From NCBI GenBank assembly GCA_964390055.1, contig CAYMGQ010000017.1, forward strand, positions 1 through 37,330: a DNA stretch of 37,330 nucleotides, read 5' to 3'. The stretch comes from CAYMGQ01 sp964390055 (lineage in GTDB: Bacteria; Bacillota; Clostridia; Peptostreptococcales; Natronincolaceae). Under the pieces are notes generated by a model that saw only the letters and a list, made by a program, of their open reading frames with translations, was not told where the DNA came from and ran no database searches. Position 1 is the first letter of the stretch. Each line of letters opens with the position of its first letter. Positions 15,881-23,993 of the stretch are shown one piece after another. The translations under genes and the position numbers were made by a program.

Positions 15881-15906
15881 ATCCCCATCTTTCAACTGAT
15901 GGAGAT
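15881..15906 (-). terminator. Terminator of the marR-ABC exporter operon
   Basis: ATCCCCATC and GATGGAGAT pair over nine positions with one mismatch around an eight-base loop, just after the ABC gene stop. On the minus strand it is followed by a T run (15876-15881). Confidence 0.7.
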
Positions 15907-15922
15907 TGCAATCTTTAGAGTT

Positions 15923-17785
15923 TTATGCTACAAATTGACTGTTATAAAGGTCGGCATAGAAACCGTCTTCCTTAATAAGTTCATCATGATTTCCTTGTTC
16001 GATAATGTTTCCGTCCTTCATTACAAGTATTATGTCGGCGTCCCTTATAGTTGATAGTCTATGGGCAATAATAAAGGATGTCCTATCCTTCATAAGGTTT
16101 TCCATAGCTTTTTGTATTAATATTTCTGTTCTTGTATCTACTGAAGAAGTAGCTTCATCCAAGATTAGCATCTTAGGATTGGCAAGGATGGCCCTAGCTA
16201 TAGTTAGAAGTTGTTTCTGCCCTTGAGAAATATTACTAGCCTCCTCATTAATTATCATTTTATAGCCATCGGGTAAAGTTTTTATAAACCTATGGGCATG
16301 GGCAGCCTTAGCCGCCTGTATTACTTCTTGGTCCGTGGCATCCAGCCTGCCATATCTAATGTTTTCCATTATTGTTCCAGAAAAAAGCCAAGTGTCTTGG
16401 AGGACCATACCAAATTTTGCCCTTAAATCTTTCCTAGTAAAATCTCTTATATCGTAACCATCGATTATAATTTTACCCCGATTTAAATCATAGAATCTCA
16501 TTAGTAATTTCACTATAGTAGTTTTTCCAGCACCTGTGGGCCCCACTATTGCAACCTTTTGTCCTGGCTCTATGTCTACATTTAAATTTTTTATTATTAT
16601 ATCTTCCTCATTATAGCCAAACTCCACTCCATCAAATCTTACCCTGCCCTCTACCTTTTCAAGTCTTACTCCCTCTTGGATTTCATCTATTTCCTCATCC
16701 TCCTCCAAAAATTCAAATACCCTTTCAGCAGCGGCCACAGTAGACTGCAGTACATTACTTATTTGAGCCACCTGTGTTATTGGCTGGGTGAAGTTCCTAA
16801 TATATTGGATAAAGGCTAAAATATCCCCTACCCCTATATTTCCTCTAATTACATACCACCCTCCCAAAATTGAAACTGCAACATAGCCTATATTGCCTAC
16901 AAAGGTCATAATTGGCATCATCATCCCCGAAATAAATTGTGCCTTCCAAGCAGAGGCATAAAGTTCCCCATTAATCTGATTAAATTCTGCCACCACCTCT
17001 TCTTCTGCATTAAAGGCTTTAACTATATTATGTCCCCCATAAACCTCTTCAATATGTCCATTTACACTACCTAGAGTTTCTTGATGGACCTCAAAGAATT
17101 TTTGTGACCTTTTAATAATAGTCATAACTATTAACATTGATATGGGCAATATTAATACTGCAGCCATTGTCATCTGCCAACTAATTGTTAACATCATAAT
17201 GAATACTCCCACCAGGGTGGTTACTGAGGTTATTATTTGACTCATACTCTGATTTAAAGTCTGGCTAACAGTATCAACATCATTTGTAATCCTTGATAAG
17301 ACATCCCCATAGGGTACATCATCAAAGTATTTTAATGGCAATTTATTAACCTTTTTTGATATTTCCCTTCTTAAATTATATGATACCTCCTGGGCCACTT
17401 CAGTTACAATTAAGCCCTGAATAATTGAGAATAGGGCTGATAGTAAATAAAATCCTATTAAAAGCAGGACTATTTTTAATATATATTGAAAATCTATTCC
17501 CCCGCCCGGGACATTGGACAGTTTTGCTATAGCGCCTTCATATATAATATCAGTTAAAATACCAAGAATCCTGGGACCTATTATTGTAAAGATTGTACTA
17601 GCCATGGCGAAAATTATAACTACAATTAATTTGAACTTATAGGGGCTTAGATAAGCTAGGAGTTTAAGAAAATTACCCTTGAAATCCTTGGCTTTCTCGT
17701 GACCCCCCCGCATACCCCTCATACCACCAAAAAATCCCCTTCTACTTCTCCTTGCTTTTCTATAATCTGTGTTTTTTCTATTCAT
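15923..17785 (-). CDS. ABC exporter half, canonical-site subunit of a heterodimer
   Basis: The 620-residue protein has six membrane helices (about residues 50-335) and a C-terminal ATPase. Seen motifs are Walker A GPTGAGKTT (from 415), signature ISQGQ (about 519-523), Walker B LILDEATSS with catalytic Glu544, and H-loop His575 in AHRLST. The signature deviates from LSGGQ. In type IV heterodimers such as TM287/288 and BmrCD, this subunit keeps the catalytic Glu and pairs with a partner that lost it, which is exactly what the neighbour shows. The N-terminus is unusually basic and Gly-rich (ARRSRRGFFGGMRGMRGG). The start at 17785 overlaps the stop of the upstream gene as ATGA, with AAGGAGG before it, implying translational coupling. 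It likely exports drugs or lipophilic compounds. Confidence 0.92.
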   Translation of the reverse strand: MNRKNTDYRKARRSRRGFFGGMRGMRGGHEKAKDFKGNFLKLLAYLSPYKFKLIVVIIFAMASTIFTIIGPRILGILTDIIYEGAIAKLSNVPGGGIDFQYILKIVLLLIGFYLLSALFSIIQGLIVTEVAQEVSYNLRREISKKVNKLPLKYFDDVPYGDVLSRITNDVDTVSQTLNQSMSQIITSVTTLVGVFIMMLTISWQMTMAAVLILPISMLIVMTIIKRSQKFFEVHQETLGSVNGHIEEVYGGHNIVKAFNAEEEVVAEFNQINGELYASAWKAQFISGMMMPIMTFVGNIGYVAVSILGGWYVIRGNIGVGDILAFIQYIRNFTQPITQVAQISNVLQSTVAAAERVFEFLEEDEEIDEIQEGVRLEKVEGRVRFDGVEFGYNEEDIIIKNLNVDIEPGQKVAIVGPTGAGKTTIVKLLMRFYDLNRGKIIIDGYDIRDFTRKDLRAKFGMVLQDTWLFSGTIMENIRYGRLDATDQEVIQAAKAAHAHRFIKTLPDGYKMIINEEASNISQGQKQLLTIARAILANPKMLILDEATSSVDTRTEILIQKAMENLMKDRTSFIIAHRLSTIRDADIILVMKDGNIIEQGNHDELIKEDGFYADLYNSQFVA

Positions 17786-20010
17786 ATAGCTAGTTCCTCC
17801 TTGGACAATTGTGATAAGGCAATTTGTCTGTAAACCTGGCAATTATTTATAAGTTGCCTATGTGTCCCCTCACCAACTATTTTCCCCTCATCCAAGACAA
17901 TAATCTTTTCTGCCTTCATTATAGTACTTATCCTTTGCGCCACTATTAATATAGTGCTGTTATGAATTTCATCCTGAATAGCCATTCTTAGGGCTGCATC
18001 AGTTTTAAAATCTAAGGCCGAAAAACTATCATCAAAAATAAATAAATCGGGTTTTTTAACTAAAGCCCTAGCAATGGAAAGTCTTTGCCTCTGCCCACCT
18101 GATACATTGCTACCTCCCTGGGATATTCCAGATAGAAGTTTGTTTTCTCTTTCTTCAATAAAATTTGTGGCCTGCGCTATTTCCACGGCCTTAGCTATAG
18201 CCTCATCCCCTACATTGGCATTCTTACCATACCTTATATTGCTTTCTATGGTACCCGAAAATAGAATTGCCTCCTGGGGAACATATCCAATCCGTTCTCG
18301 CAAATCATGAAGTTTTATATCCCTTATATCTACACCCTTAAATAATATCTCCCCCTCCGTTACATCATAAAATCGAGGAATTAAATTTATCAGGGTAGAT
18401 TTTCCACTGCCCGTACTCCCAATAAATGCTGTGGTTTCACCAGGCTGTGCAATAAAACTAATATTTTCTAGTACATATTCCTCAGCACCAGGATATCTAA
18501 AGGATACATTTCTAAATTCCAATTCGGTAGGCCTGTTCACCTTTAATTTTACTGGCCGGCTAGGATTAGTTATGGATATTTTTGTATCTAAAACTTCAGT
18601 AATTCTCTGAGCTGATACTGAAGCCCTAGGTAACATGATAGATATTATTGATACCATTAGAAAGGACATAATTATCTGCATAGTGTACTGCATAAAGGCC
18701 ATCATATCCCCCACTTGTATAACACCCTTATCTATTTCCAGGGCTCCTACCCAAACAACTAGTAGAGTTATACCATTCATAATTAACATCATTGTCGGAT
18801 TCATAATTGTCATTATTTTTGATACAAATAAATTAGTTTTGGTAAGATCAGTATTAGCATCGTCAAATTTCTTTTCCTCATATTTTTCTGTATTAAAAGC
18901 TCTGATAACTAGCATACCAGTAAGGGACTCCCTCATCACCATATTCACCCTATCAACCAATTGTTGAACTTTTTTAAATTTGGGCATGGTAACAGAGAAT
19001 AGAAATATAATTAAGGTTAAGATAGCCAGGATACCCACTAATATTATCCAGGCCATTGATACATTAGTTCTCAATGCCTTAATAACCCCACCTATTCCCA
19101 ATATTGGGGCATAAAATATCATTCTTAGCATCATTATGGTAAACATTTGAACCCTCTGTATATCATTGGTGTTTCTGGTAATTAAAGATGCTGTTGAAAA
19201 TCTTTGAAACTCCTCACTAGAAAAGGCAGTTACCTTCTGAAAGACTTTGTCTCTTAAGTTACTCCCTATGCCAGAGGATACCTTGGCTGATAAAAATCTG
19301 ACCATAATGGCTGCAATCATTCCCATAAGGGAGATAAGCAACATCATGCCACCAACACGAAGAATATAATCCGATTGTATTTTTCCAACATCTATGCCTA
19401 TATGCCTATATTCCCTTTTAATATAATTTGCAATAGTTTGGCTAAGAAGACCCTCTGGCATAAATTCAAGTTGCCTACTAATATTTAAGCGAATTTCCCT
19501 AAGTTCATCCTTATCTAGGTCCTTTATATCTAAATAAAGGTATTCAGAGAGATTGGCCTGTCCATCTATAGGAATCGCATCTAGATTAACTTCCCCCTCT
19601 AATAATGCCAGGCTAGGAATTACCTGTTTCATCAAAGATTGTAATTTTTTTGTTTCTTCTTTTTTTAGCCCATATAATTTATACAGGCTTTGCCTTTCTA
19701 TAGAGGGATACTTATTAAGCAAATCATTGTATTCTTCTCCAGTTAATCTATCTATATCCAAGAGTTTATAACTGTTTTCTAAAATTTCATTTTCCTTTTC
19801 ATCTGATATAAGTTTTATATTTTCCATAGTTTCTACCCTTATAAGTTCGGGAAGATGATTCTCTATCCCGTATTGCTGAATACCTGTATTTACAATGTTT
19901 GACATGTAGCTTGGCAGGGCCAATTCCGTGGCCGCTTGAAAGAACAATAAGACAATTATTATTAACACTAGGCTTATAAAAGGTTTAATTTCTTTTAATA
20001 TTTTTATCAT
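17782..20010 (-). CDS. ABC exporter half, degenerate-site subunit with extracellular insert
   Basis: The 742-residue protein has a first helix (12-35), a large hydrophilic insert outside the cell (about 45-215, rich in Leu, Asp and Glu), then five more helices and the ATPase. Walker A is GSTGSGKST (531-539), the signature VSGGQ (636-640) is intact, but Walker B ends IFDD (Asp661 where Glu is expected) and the H-loop has Gln692 in AQRIST. These changes mark the non-hydrolysing site in heterodimeric exporters. The insert between helices 1 and 2 resembles the extracellular domain described in BmrD-type subunits. It follows marR by 58 nt and is coupled to the second half by an ATGA overlap. Confidence 0.92.
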   Translation of the reverse strand: MIKILKEIKPFISLVLIIIVLLFFQAATELALPSYMSNIVNTGIQQYGIENHLPELIRVETMENIKLISDEKENEILENSYKLLDIDRLTGEEYNDLLNKYPSIERQSLYKLYGLKKEETKKLQSLMKQVIPSLALLEGEVNLDAIPIDGQANLSEYLYLDIKDLDKDELREIRLNISRQLEFMPEGLLSQTIANYIKREYRHIGIDVGKIQSDYILRVGGMMLLISLMGMIAAIMVRFLSAKVSSGIGSNLRDKVFQKVTAFSSEEFQRFSTASLITRNTNDIQRVQMFTIMMLRMIFYAPILGIGGVIKALRTNVSMAWIILVGILAILTLIIFLFSVTMPKFKKVQQLVDRVNMVMRESLTGMLVIRAFNTEKYEEKKFDDANTDLTKTNLFVSKIMTIMNPTMMLIMNGITLLVVWVGALEIDKGVIQVGDMMAFMQYTMQIIMSFLMVSIISIMLPRASVSAQRITEVLDTKISITNPSRPVKLKVNRPTELEFRNVSFRYPGAEEYVLENISFIAQPGETTAFIGSTGSGKSTLINLIPRFYDVTEGEILFKGVDIRDIKLHDLRERIGYVPQEAILFSGTIESNIRYGKNANVGDEAIAKAVEIAQATNFIEERENKLLSGISQGGSNVSGGQRQRLSIARALVKKPDLFIFDDSFSALDFKTDAALRMAIQDEIHNSTILIVAQRISTIMKAEKIIVLDEGKIVGEGTHRQLINNCQVYRQIALSQLSKEELAI

Positions 20011-20068
20011 GTTTTCCTCATTATGCTATAGTCCTAGACTAAGCCTTATACTCCTTTCCTTAATTAAG

Positions 20069-20506
20069 CTAATTAATTTTATTCAATAAATTATCCCTTA
20101 CCTGGAGTAATAATCTTCTTAATATTACTTGTTCCTCCATAGTCAGGTTAGCAAAACATTCCTCCTTAAGTTTTTTGGTAATTTTAATAGCCTGAGTACA
20201 AATTTCTTTTCCCTCATGGGTTAGATATACTCTGGATATTCTTTGATCATTTATATCCTGTTTCCTTTTTACTAAACTAGCTTTTTCCATCCTCCCTAAC
20301 ATTACAGTTAATGTAGCAGGACTTATATTCAACCTATCAGCCAATTCCCTTTGACTTTGCCCTTCCTCCTCATTTATTAAAAGTAATAAGGGCGGTTGGC
20401 CAGGATATATGCCTATCTCATCTAATAAAACATGAGCTCGTTGATAGTGGAGTCTAGAGATTTCTGTAAAGATATCGTAGAGTGACTGCCGACCCTTCTT
20501 AAGCAT
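20069..20506 (-). CDS. MarR family transcriptional regulator of the ABC exporter operon
   Basis: The 145-residue protein has the winged-helix fold of MarR: helices 1-2 (dimer part, residues 8-30), the recognition unit QSQRELADRLNISPATLTVMLGRMEKASLVKR (about 50-80), and the wing with DQRISRVYLTHEGKEI (87-102). Such proteins dimerise, bind palindromes near their own promoter and let go on binding small phenolic or drug-like ligands. Being first in the operon with a heterodimeric exporter, and having three matching palindromes at its promoter, it is very probably an autorepressor that controls the pump. GGAGG precedes the ATG by seven bases. Confidence 0.92.
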   Translation of the reverse strand: MLKKGRQSLYDIFTEISRLHYQRAHVLLDEIGIYPGQPPLLLLINEEEGQSQRELADRLNISPATLTVMLGRMEKASLVKRKQDINDQRISRVYLTHEGKEICTQAIKITKKLKEECFANLTMEEQVILRRLLLQVRDNLLNKIN

Positions 20507-20523
20507 TTTTTAACCTCCATATA

Positions 20524-20647
20524 ATTAGTTGCCTAATCATAATATCACTCTGCCTATTATCAGTCAATTAATAATAATCCTTTACCTTATATCATTTCAG
20601 CAAGATATATATATATCAAAGATAATATATTTGTTTAGTTGACTAAT
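20524..20647 (-). promoter_or_regulatory. marR operon promoter with three MarR-like operators
   Basis: On the minus strand TTGACT (20562-20567), 17 bases, TATTAT (20539-20544) is a good sigma-A promoter. Three related 14-bp sites surround it: ATTAGTTGCCTAAT (20524-20537) just downstream of the -10, a match at 20559-20572 that contains the -35, and TTTAGTTGACTAAT (20634-20647) farther upstream. The first and third are inverted repeats (ATTAG-N4-CTAAT; TTAGT-N2-ACTAA). The position on both promoter elements predicts repression. Confidence 0.7.
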
Positions 20648-20660
20648 TATATTGTATAAT

Positions 20661-20694
20661 AAATATCCCCGGAACAATGGTTCAGGGGATATTT
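20661..20694 (-). terminator. Terminator hairpin after hsp20
   Basis: AAATATCCCC and GGGGATATTT pair perfectly over 10 bp, and GAAC/GTTC inside extend the stem, leaving a four-base loop. The hairpin starts five bases after the hsp20 stop. The T tract after it is weak, so it may also act as a barrier between the two operons. Confidence 0.7.
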
Positions 20695-20698
20695 GAAA

Positions 20699-21136
20699 TT
20701 ACTCAATTTCAATTCTTCCTGTGGTAGAATTACTGTCCCTAGGAAGATAAATTTTTAAAACTCCATTTTTTAATTTTGCTCTTGTTCCCTCCTCCTTAGC
20801 ATCAGGTAAATAGATAGTCCGGCTCATAGACCTGTAATGACTTTCCCTATGGATATAATTTTTGCCCTCATGTTTTAGCCTGTCTTCACGTTTTAGAATA
20901 ATTGATAATCTTCCATCCCTTAATTCTAAATTTATTTGTTCTTTTTCAACTCCTGGCATCTCCGCTTCTACAATATATTCATCGTCCTTCTCCTGTATAT
21001 TTACTCTGAAATTTTCCTCCATTAAATTCGAGGGCCTGACTAAAGGATTGGCAAAGAAATCATCCGCAAAATTAAAAAATTCCTTGAACAAGCCCCTGGA
21101 AAGATCGTTTTTCCTGTTAAAAGGTATTAAAGCCAT
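20699..21136 (-). CDS. Small heat shock protein, Hsp20/alpha-crystallin family
   Basis: This 145-residue chaperone has a short N-terminal arm (FKEFFNFADDFF), the alpha-crystallin domain from about residue 42 to 135 (NFRVNIQEKDDEYIVEAEMPGV, LSIILKRED, then GVLKIYLPRD) and a C-terminal I-E-I motif that matches the oligomer-forming IxI. Family members hold unfolding proteins for refolding by ATP-dependent chaperones. A perfect CIRCE element overlaps the leader just upstream, so it should be repressed by HrcA and induced by heat. GAGGAGGG lies seven bases before the ATG. It is a single-gene unit ending in a hairpin. Confidence 0.95.
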   Translation of the reverse strand: MALIPFNRKNDLSRGLFKEFFNFADDFFANPLVRPSNLMEENFRVNIQEKDDEYIVEAEMPGVEKEQINLELRDGRLSIILKREDRLKHEGKNYIHRESHYRSMSRTIYLPDAKEEGTRAKLKNGVLKIYLPRDSNSTTGRIEIE

Positions 21137-21163
21137 TGTCTAACCCTCCTCTTTAATATTTTG

Positions 21164-21190
21164 TTAGCACTCCCGCTCGTTGAGTGCTAA
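21164..21190 (-). promoter_or_regulatory. CIRCE element (HrcA operator)
   Basis: TTAGCACTC, nine bases, GAGTGCTAA match the CIRCE consensus at all 18 arm positions. It lies between the promoter and the hsp20 ribosome binding site, the standard place for HrcA repression. HrcA itself is outside the window. Confidence 0.97.
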
Positions 21191-21203
21191 TCCTCCTATA
21201 TAT

Positions 21204-21232
21204 TTTATACCATATATTGGGCATTGTGTCAA
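21204..21232 (-). promoter_or_regulatory. Sigma-A promoter of hsp20
   Basis: On the minus strand TTGACA (21227-21232), 17 bases, TATAAA (21204-21209) is an almost perfect promoter directly upstream of CIRCE. An 18-bp AT palindrome (21236-21253) just behind the -35 overlaps the end of the MBL gene and could act as an UP-like element. Confidence 0.85.
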
Positions 21233-21239
21233 AGTCTTT

Positions 21240-21977
21240 TTATATATAAAAAGTTTTTCCTTCCCTAGCTATATGTAACTCCCCAGTAAACACTTCCTCC
21301 GCCTCAATAAAAATTTCGTTTACATCATTATCTGGTAGTATATGGGTGAGAATTAGCTTTTTAACATTAGCCTTTGAGGCTATTTGACCTGCTTGTTTCC
21401 CTGATAAATGGAGTCTTGTTTCTGTAATGTCTTTATGTAAAAAATTAGCTTCACATAGGAAAAGGTCACTTTCCTTTGCAAAATTTATTAAGCCATCAAA
21501 ATATCCTGTATCTGCAGAGTAAACAAATTTTTTATCTCTACTTTCAAAGGAGATCCCATAACATTCCACAGAATGCCTTGTTTTAATAAATTTAATCTTT
21601 AATCCCCCCATTTGAATTTCTACATCCTCCTTTATTATATTTGGAATAAATGAGTCCTTATATAATATCCTTGTATATTCTTCGGCAGGTGTAGCTGGCA
21701 GGTAAATTGGCAGGGGGATTTTTATTTTGCATAGAAGTTTTTGCACATATATAGCATATCTCAATACCATTAAATCTGACATATGATCTGGGTGAAGATG
21801 GCTTATAAATACTGCATCTAATTTATTTAAGTCCTCAAAGTAAATTAAATACTTGGACAAAACACCATTTCCGCAATCAATTAAAATCCTTTTATTTTTA
21901 TGCTCTAATAAATAGCCAGAGCAAGCTCCTCCAGCCTTAGGATAGGGCCCATAACAACCCAATACAGTTAATCGCAT
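21240..21977 (-). CDS. MBL-fold metallohydrolase, YhfI/RNase Z-like
   Basis: The 245-residue cytoplasmic protein has the metallo-beta-lactamase metal motif HLHPDH (His60, His62, Asp64, His65), KTRHSVECYG (His near 134), YSADTGY (Asp near 155) and LTHILPD (His near 212), so a two-zinc site looks intact. The opening MRLTVLGCYGPYPKAGGACSG resembles Bacillus subtilis YhfI. Relatives include RNase Z and phosphodiesterases, but it lacks an RNase Z exosite arm, so the substrate is unknown. GGGAGG lies eight bases before the ATG, and it begins 20 nt after the Crp/Fnr gene, so the two are probably co-transcribed. Confidence 0.85.
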   Translation of the reverse strand: MRLTVLGCYGPYPKAGGACSGYLLEHKNKRILIDCGNGVLSKYLIYFEDLNKLDAVFISHLHPDHMSDLMVLRYAIYVQKLLCKIKIPLPIYLPATPAEEYTRILYKDSFIPNIIKEDVEIQMGGLKIKFIKTRHSVECYGISFESRDKKFVYSADTGYFDGLINFAKESDLFLCEANFLHKDITETRLHLSGKQAGQIASKANVKKLILTHILPDNDVNEIFIEAEEVFTGELHIAREGKTFYI

Positions 21978-21997
21978 AGATAATACCTCCCTATTTT

Positions 21998-22675
21998 TTA
22001 AAGGAATTTTTTGTTTTTAATTCTTATAGTTTTTGCATCAAAGTCAATTAATCCATCTGACCGCATTTTACTTAATTCCCTGCTAAGGGAAGTTCTTTGA
22101 ATTCCAAGCCTTTTGGCCAATTCTTTCTTGGTAATTTTTAATTCTATTACATTACTCCTTTGAATGTAATATTCATATTTTAAAAAATCCATAACACGCT
22201 GTCTTATTGTTTTCAGGGAAATAACATCTAATTTATCACTTAAGACTAGGGTTTTATTAGAAACAACTCTTAGTAAATTATTCATGAATTTTATTTTCTC
22301 TTGGCCTAATTTAAGAATCAAATCCCGGGACATATGTAATAATGTGAGCTTGCTTTCAGCTACAACCATCATGGGATATAAATTTTTGCTGGCAAAAAGC
22401 AAATTTGCCCCTAGTATATCTCCTGCCGTAAAGACGGCAACCTTTAATATTTTTCCTTCCTCGTCAATTTTTTGAATTGATAATTTCCCAGTTAGAATTA
22501 TATCCATAGACTTGCATACTTCATTTTCTATATGTATAATTTGTCCCTTTTCATATTTTTTTATTTTATATTGTGTTGGATCAAAAAAATATTTGATTTC
22601 AGCCCAAGAGAAGGAATCAAACAGCTCAATATCTAATAAAGTTTCTATATAATTCTCTATATTTATTTTTACCAT
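21998..22675 (-). CDS. Crp/Fnr family transcriptional regulator
   Basis: The 225-residue protein has an N-terminal cyclic-nucleotide-binding-like beta barrel (about 15-125, with EKGQIIHIENEVCKSMDIILTGKL and AGDILGANLLFA), a dimer helix (about 128-160) and a Crp-type winged helix (160-220: TKKELAKRLGIQRTSLSRELSKMRSDGLI). There is no N-terminal Cys cluster, so it is not an Fnr-type iron-sulfur sensor; the ligand may be a nucleotide, heme or another small molecule. It is transcribed away from the permease pair, with a palindrome GTTAC-N4-GTAAC between them that has Crp/Fnr geometry. It likely controls the permease pair and possibly itself. Confidence 0.9.
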   Translation of the reverse strand: MVKINIENYIETLLDIELFDSFSWAEIKYFFDPTQYKIKKYEKGQIIHIENEVCKSMDIILTGKLSIQKIDEEGKILKVAVFTAGDILGANLLFASKNLYPMMVVAESKLTLLHMSRDLILKLGQEKIKFMNNLLRVVSNKTLVLSDKLDVISLKTIRQRVMDFLKYEYYIQRSNVIELKITKKELAKRLGIQRTSLSRELSKMRSDGLIDFDAKTIRIKNKKFL

Positions 22676-22686
22676 CCCCTAAATTA

Positions 22687-22728
22687 GTTACCTATGTAAC
22701 ACTTTTAATTTCTAATTTAAAGTATACT
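22687..22728 (+). promoter_or_regulatory. Crp/Fnr-like operator at about -41.5 of the permease promoter
   Basis: GTTAC, CTAT, GTAAC (22687-22700) is a perfect inverted repeat with the 5-4-5 layout of Fnr-type sites. On the plus strand TATACT (22723-22728) is a good -10 but no -35 precedes it at the right distance. With a start near 22735 the palindrome centre is at about -41.5, the classical position for an activator of this family. The same site lies 12 bases before the regulator's own ATG. Confidence 0.6.
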
Positions 22729-22766
22729 ATAAATAATAAGGAAGTAAAAACTACTAAAAAGCGGAG

Positions 22767-23258
22767 GTGGTTAAGATTGATATTTTTACAATTGTATTTT
22801 GGCTTATTACAGTAATTTGGTTTGTCTTTTCCATGATAAAAGATAAGCAGACAACTATCAATTCAGTTAAAATGTCAACTGGTATGATGAAACAAATTGG
22901 TGGGGATATCCTGGCAATTTTATTCTTAATAGGCCTTATTCTAACTTTTATACCTCCTGAGGCTGTTAAGCAATATGCCGGCCAGACTAATTCCCTAATT
23001 ACTACCATAGTCTTTGCCCTAGTTGGATGTATTACTTTAATCCCTGCTTTTGTTGCCTTTCCTCTTGCTGGTTCTTTAGTGCAAGCTGGGGCAAGCATAG
23101 TACCGGTAGTCGCTTTTCTAACAACTTTGACTATGGTAGGGGTGGTTACATTTCCCATAGAAAAAAGGGAGTTTGGATTAAAATTCACCCTGATTAGGAA
23201 TACTTTAAGCTTTGTCTTTGCCATAATCATAGCCTTAGTTATGGGGGTAATCTTATGA
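22767..23258 (+). CDS. Permease first half (ArsP/DUF318-like), start codon uncertain
   Basis: The protein of about 160 residues has four predicted membrane helices. One of them, together with the loop after it (CITLIPAFVAFPLAGSLVQ, then AGAS), repeats the GPIYAAFP...LLSKGAS stretch of the next gene, so the two are homologous halves that probably form one transporter. Helix arrangement and the AFP-x-A motif resemble the ArsP/DUF318 permease group, but the substrate is unknown. The given start is GTG at 22767. However, the only ribosome binding site, GGAGGTGG (22763-22770), covers that codon; the codon at the right distance in frame is ATT at 22776. The next gene overlaps the stop as ATGA, so both are coupled. 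Confidence 0.82.
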   Translation: MVKIDIFTIVFWLITVIWFVFSMIKDKQTTINSVKMSTGMMKQIGGDILAILFLIGLILTFIPPEAVKQYAGQTNSLITTIVFALVGCITLIPAFVAFPLAGSLVQAGASIVPVVAFLTTLTMVGVVTFPIEKREFGLKFTLIRNTLSFVFAIIIALVMGVIL

Positions 23259-23989
23259 ATAAAATATTGCATTTTACCAAGACCAATAAATTGTTAGTAG
23301 TTATTATCCTAGTTTATATTAGCCTATTAATCCTAGCTCCAGGCAAGGGAATACAATCCTTGCAAAATAGTTTGTATTATATAAAAGAAATGGTTACAAT
23401 TATGCCAGTAATCTTGTTACTTACAGCCCTGATAACAGCTTGGGTCCCAAAGGAGGCTATTGAAAAAAATCTAGGAACTAATTCTGGTATAAGGGGTTCC
23501 ATATTTTCCTTCCTCCTAGGCAGTTTTTCAGCAGGCCCAATATATGCCGCCTTCCCTGTATGCAAAACTCTTTTATCGAAGGGGGCCAGCATTTCTAACA
23601 TTGTGATATTGTTAAGTACATGGGCTGTTGTTAAGGTTCCTATGCTTTTAAATGAAGCTAAGTTTTTAAGCCCTAGATTTATGGCAATTAGGTGGGTGCT
23701 TACAACAGTGGCTATCTTTTTAATGGGTTATATAACATCAAAACTTGTAAAGATTGAAGATTTGCCAGCTGGGGACCCACTATATATTCAGAAGAATAAG
23801 GAAAATGTTTTAAGTATTGCACAGGAATATTGTATAGGCTGTGGTTTATGTCAGGAAATGGCACCAGAATACTTTGTGTTAGCAAATAAGAAGGTTAATC
23901 TTCTTAGGCCGGATATTAATGAGGGAGATAGGGAAAAAATAAATGCAACAATTGAAAAATGCCCTGCAAAAATTATAGGCTTGTCCTAA
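23255..23989 (+). CDS. Permease second half fused to a [4Fe-4S] ferredoxin domain
   Basis: The 244-residue protein has about four membrane helices (residues 12-165), with FSAGPIYAAFPVCKTLLSKGAS (91-112) as the conserved intramembrane motif and a Cys at 103. After a short linker, residues 185-244 form a small ferredoxin: Cys193, Cys196, Cys199 in CIGCGLC and Cys236 in KCPAKI, enough for a single [4Fe-4S] cluster, facing the cytoplasm if the helix count is right. It overlaps the first half by ATGA. A redox-linked transporter is therefore suggested, perhaps for a metalloid, thiol or sulfur compound. It ends at a strong two-way terminator. Substrate and electron partner cannot be read from sequence. 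Confidence 0.85.
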   Translation: MNKILHFTKTNKLLVVIILVYISLLILAPGKGIQSLQNSLYYIKEMVTIMPVILLLTALITAWVPKEAIEKNLGTNSGIRGSIFSFLLGSFSAGPIYAAFPVCKTLLSKGASISNIVILLSTWAVVKVPMLLNEAKFLSPRFMAIRWVLTTVAIFLMGYITSKLVKIEDLPAGDPLYIQKNKENVLSIAQEYCIGCGLCQEMAPEYFVLANKKVNLLRPDINEGDREKINATIEKCPAKIIGLS

Positions 23990-23993
23990 AAAT

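Noticed and set aside
21236..21253. 18-bp AT palindrome as terminator of the MBL gene
   Set aside because: It has no G or C except at the ends and overlaps the stop codon, so it would not form a stable terminator; an UP-like element or chance is more likely.
22754..23272. Long minus-strand frame (172 codons) opposite the first permease half
   Set aside because: It is a shadow of the permease: its composition (many Lys, Thr, Ile with no domain) is typical of antisense frames, it has no ribosome binding site, and the plus-strand frame has membrane helices and a homologous partner.
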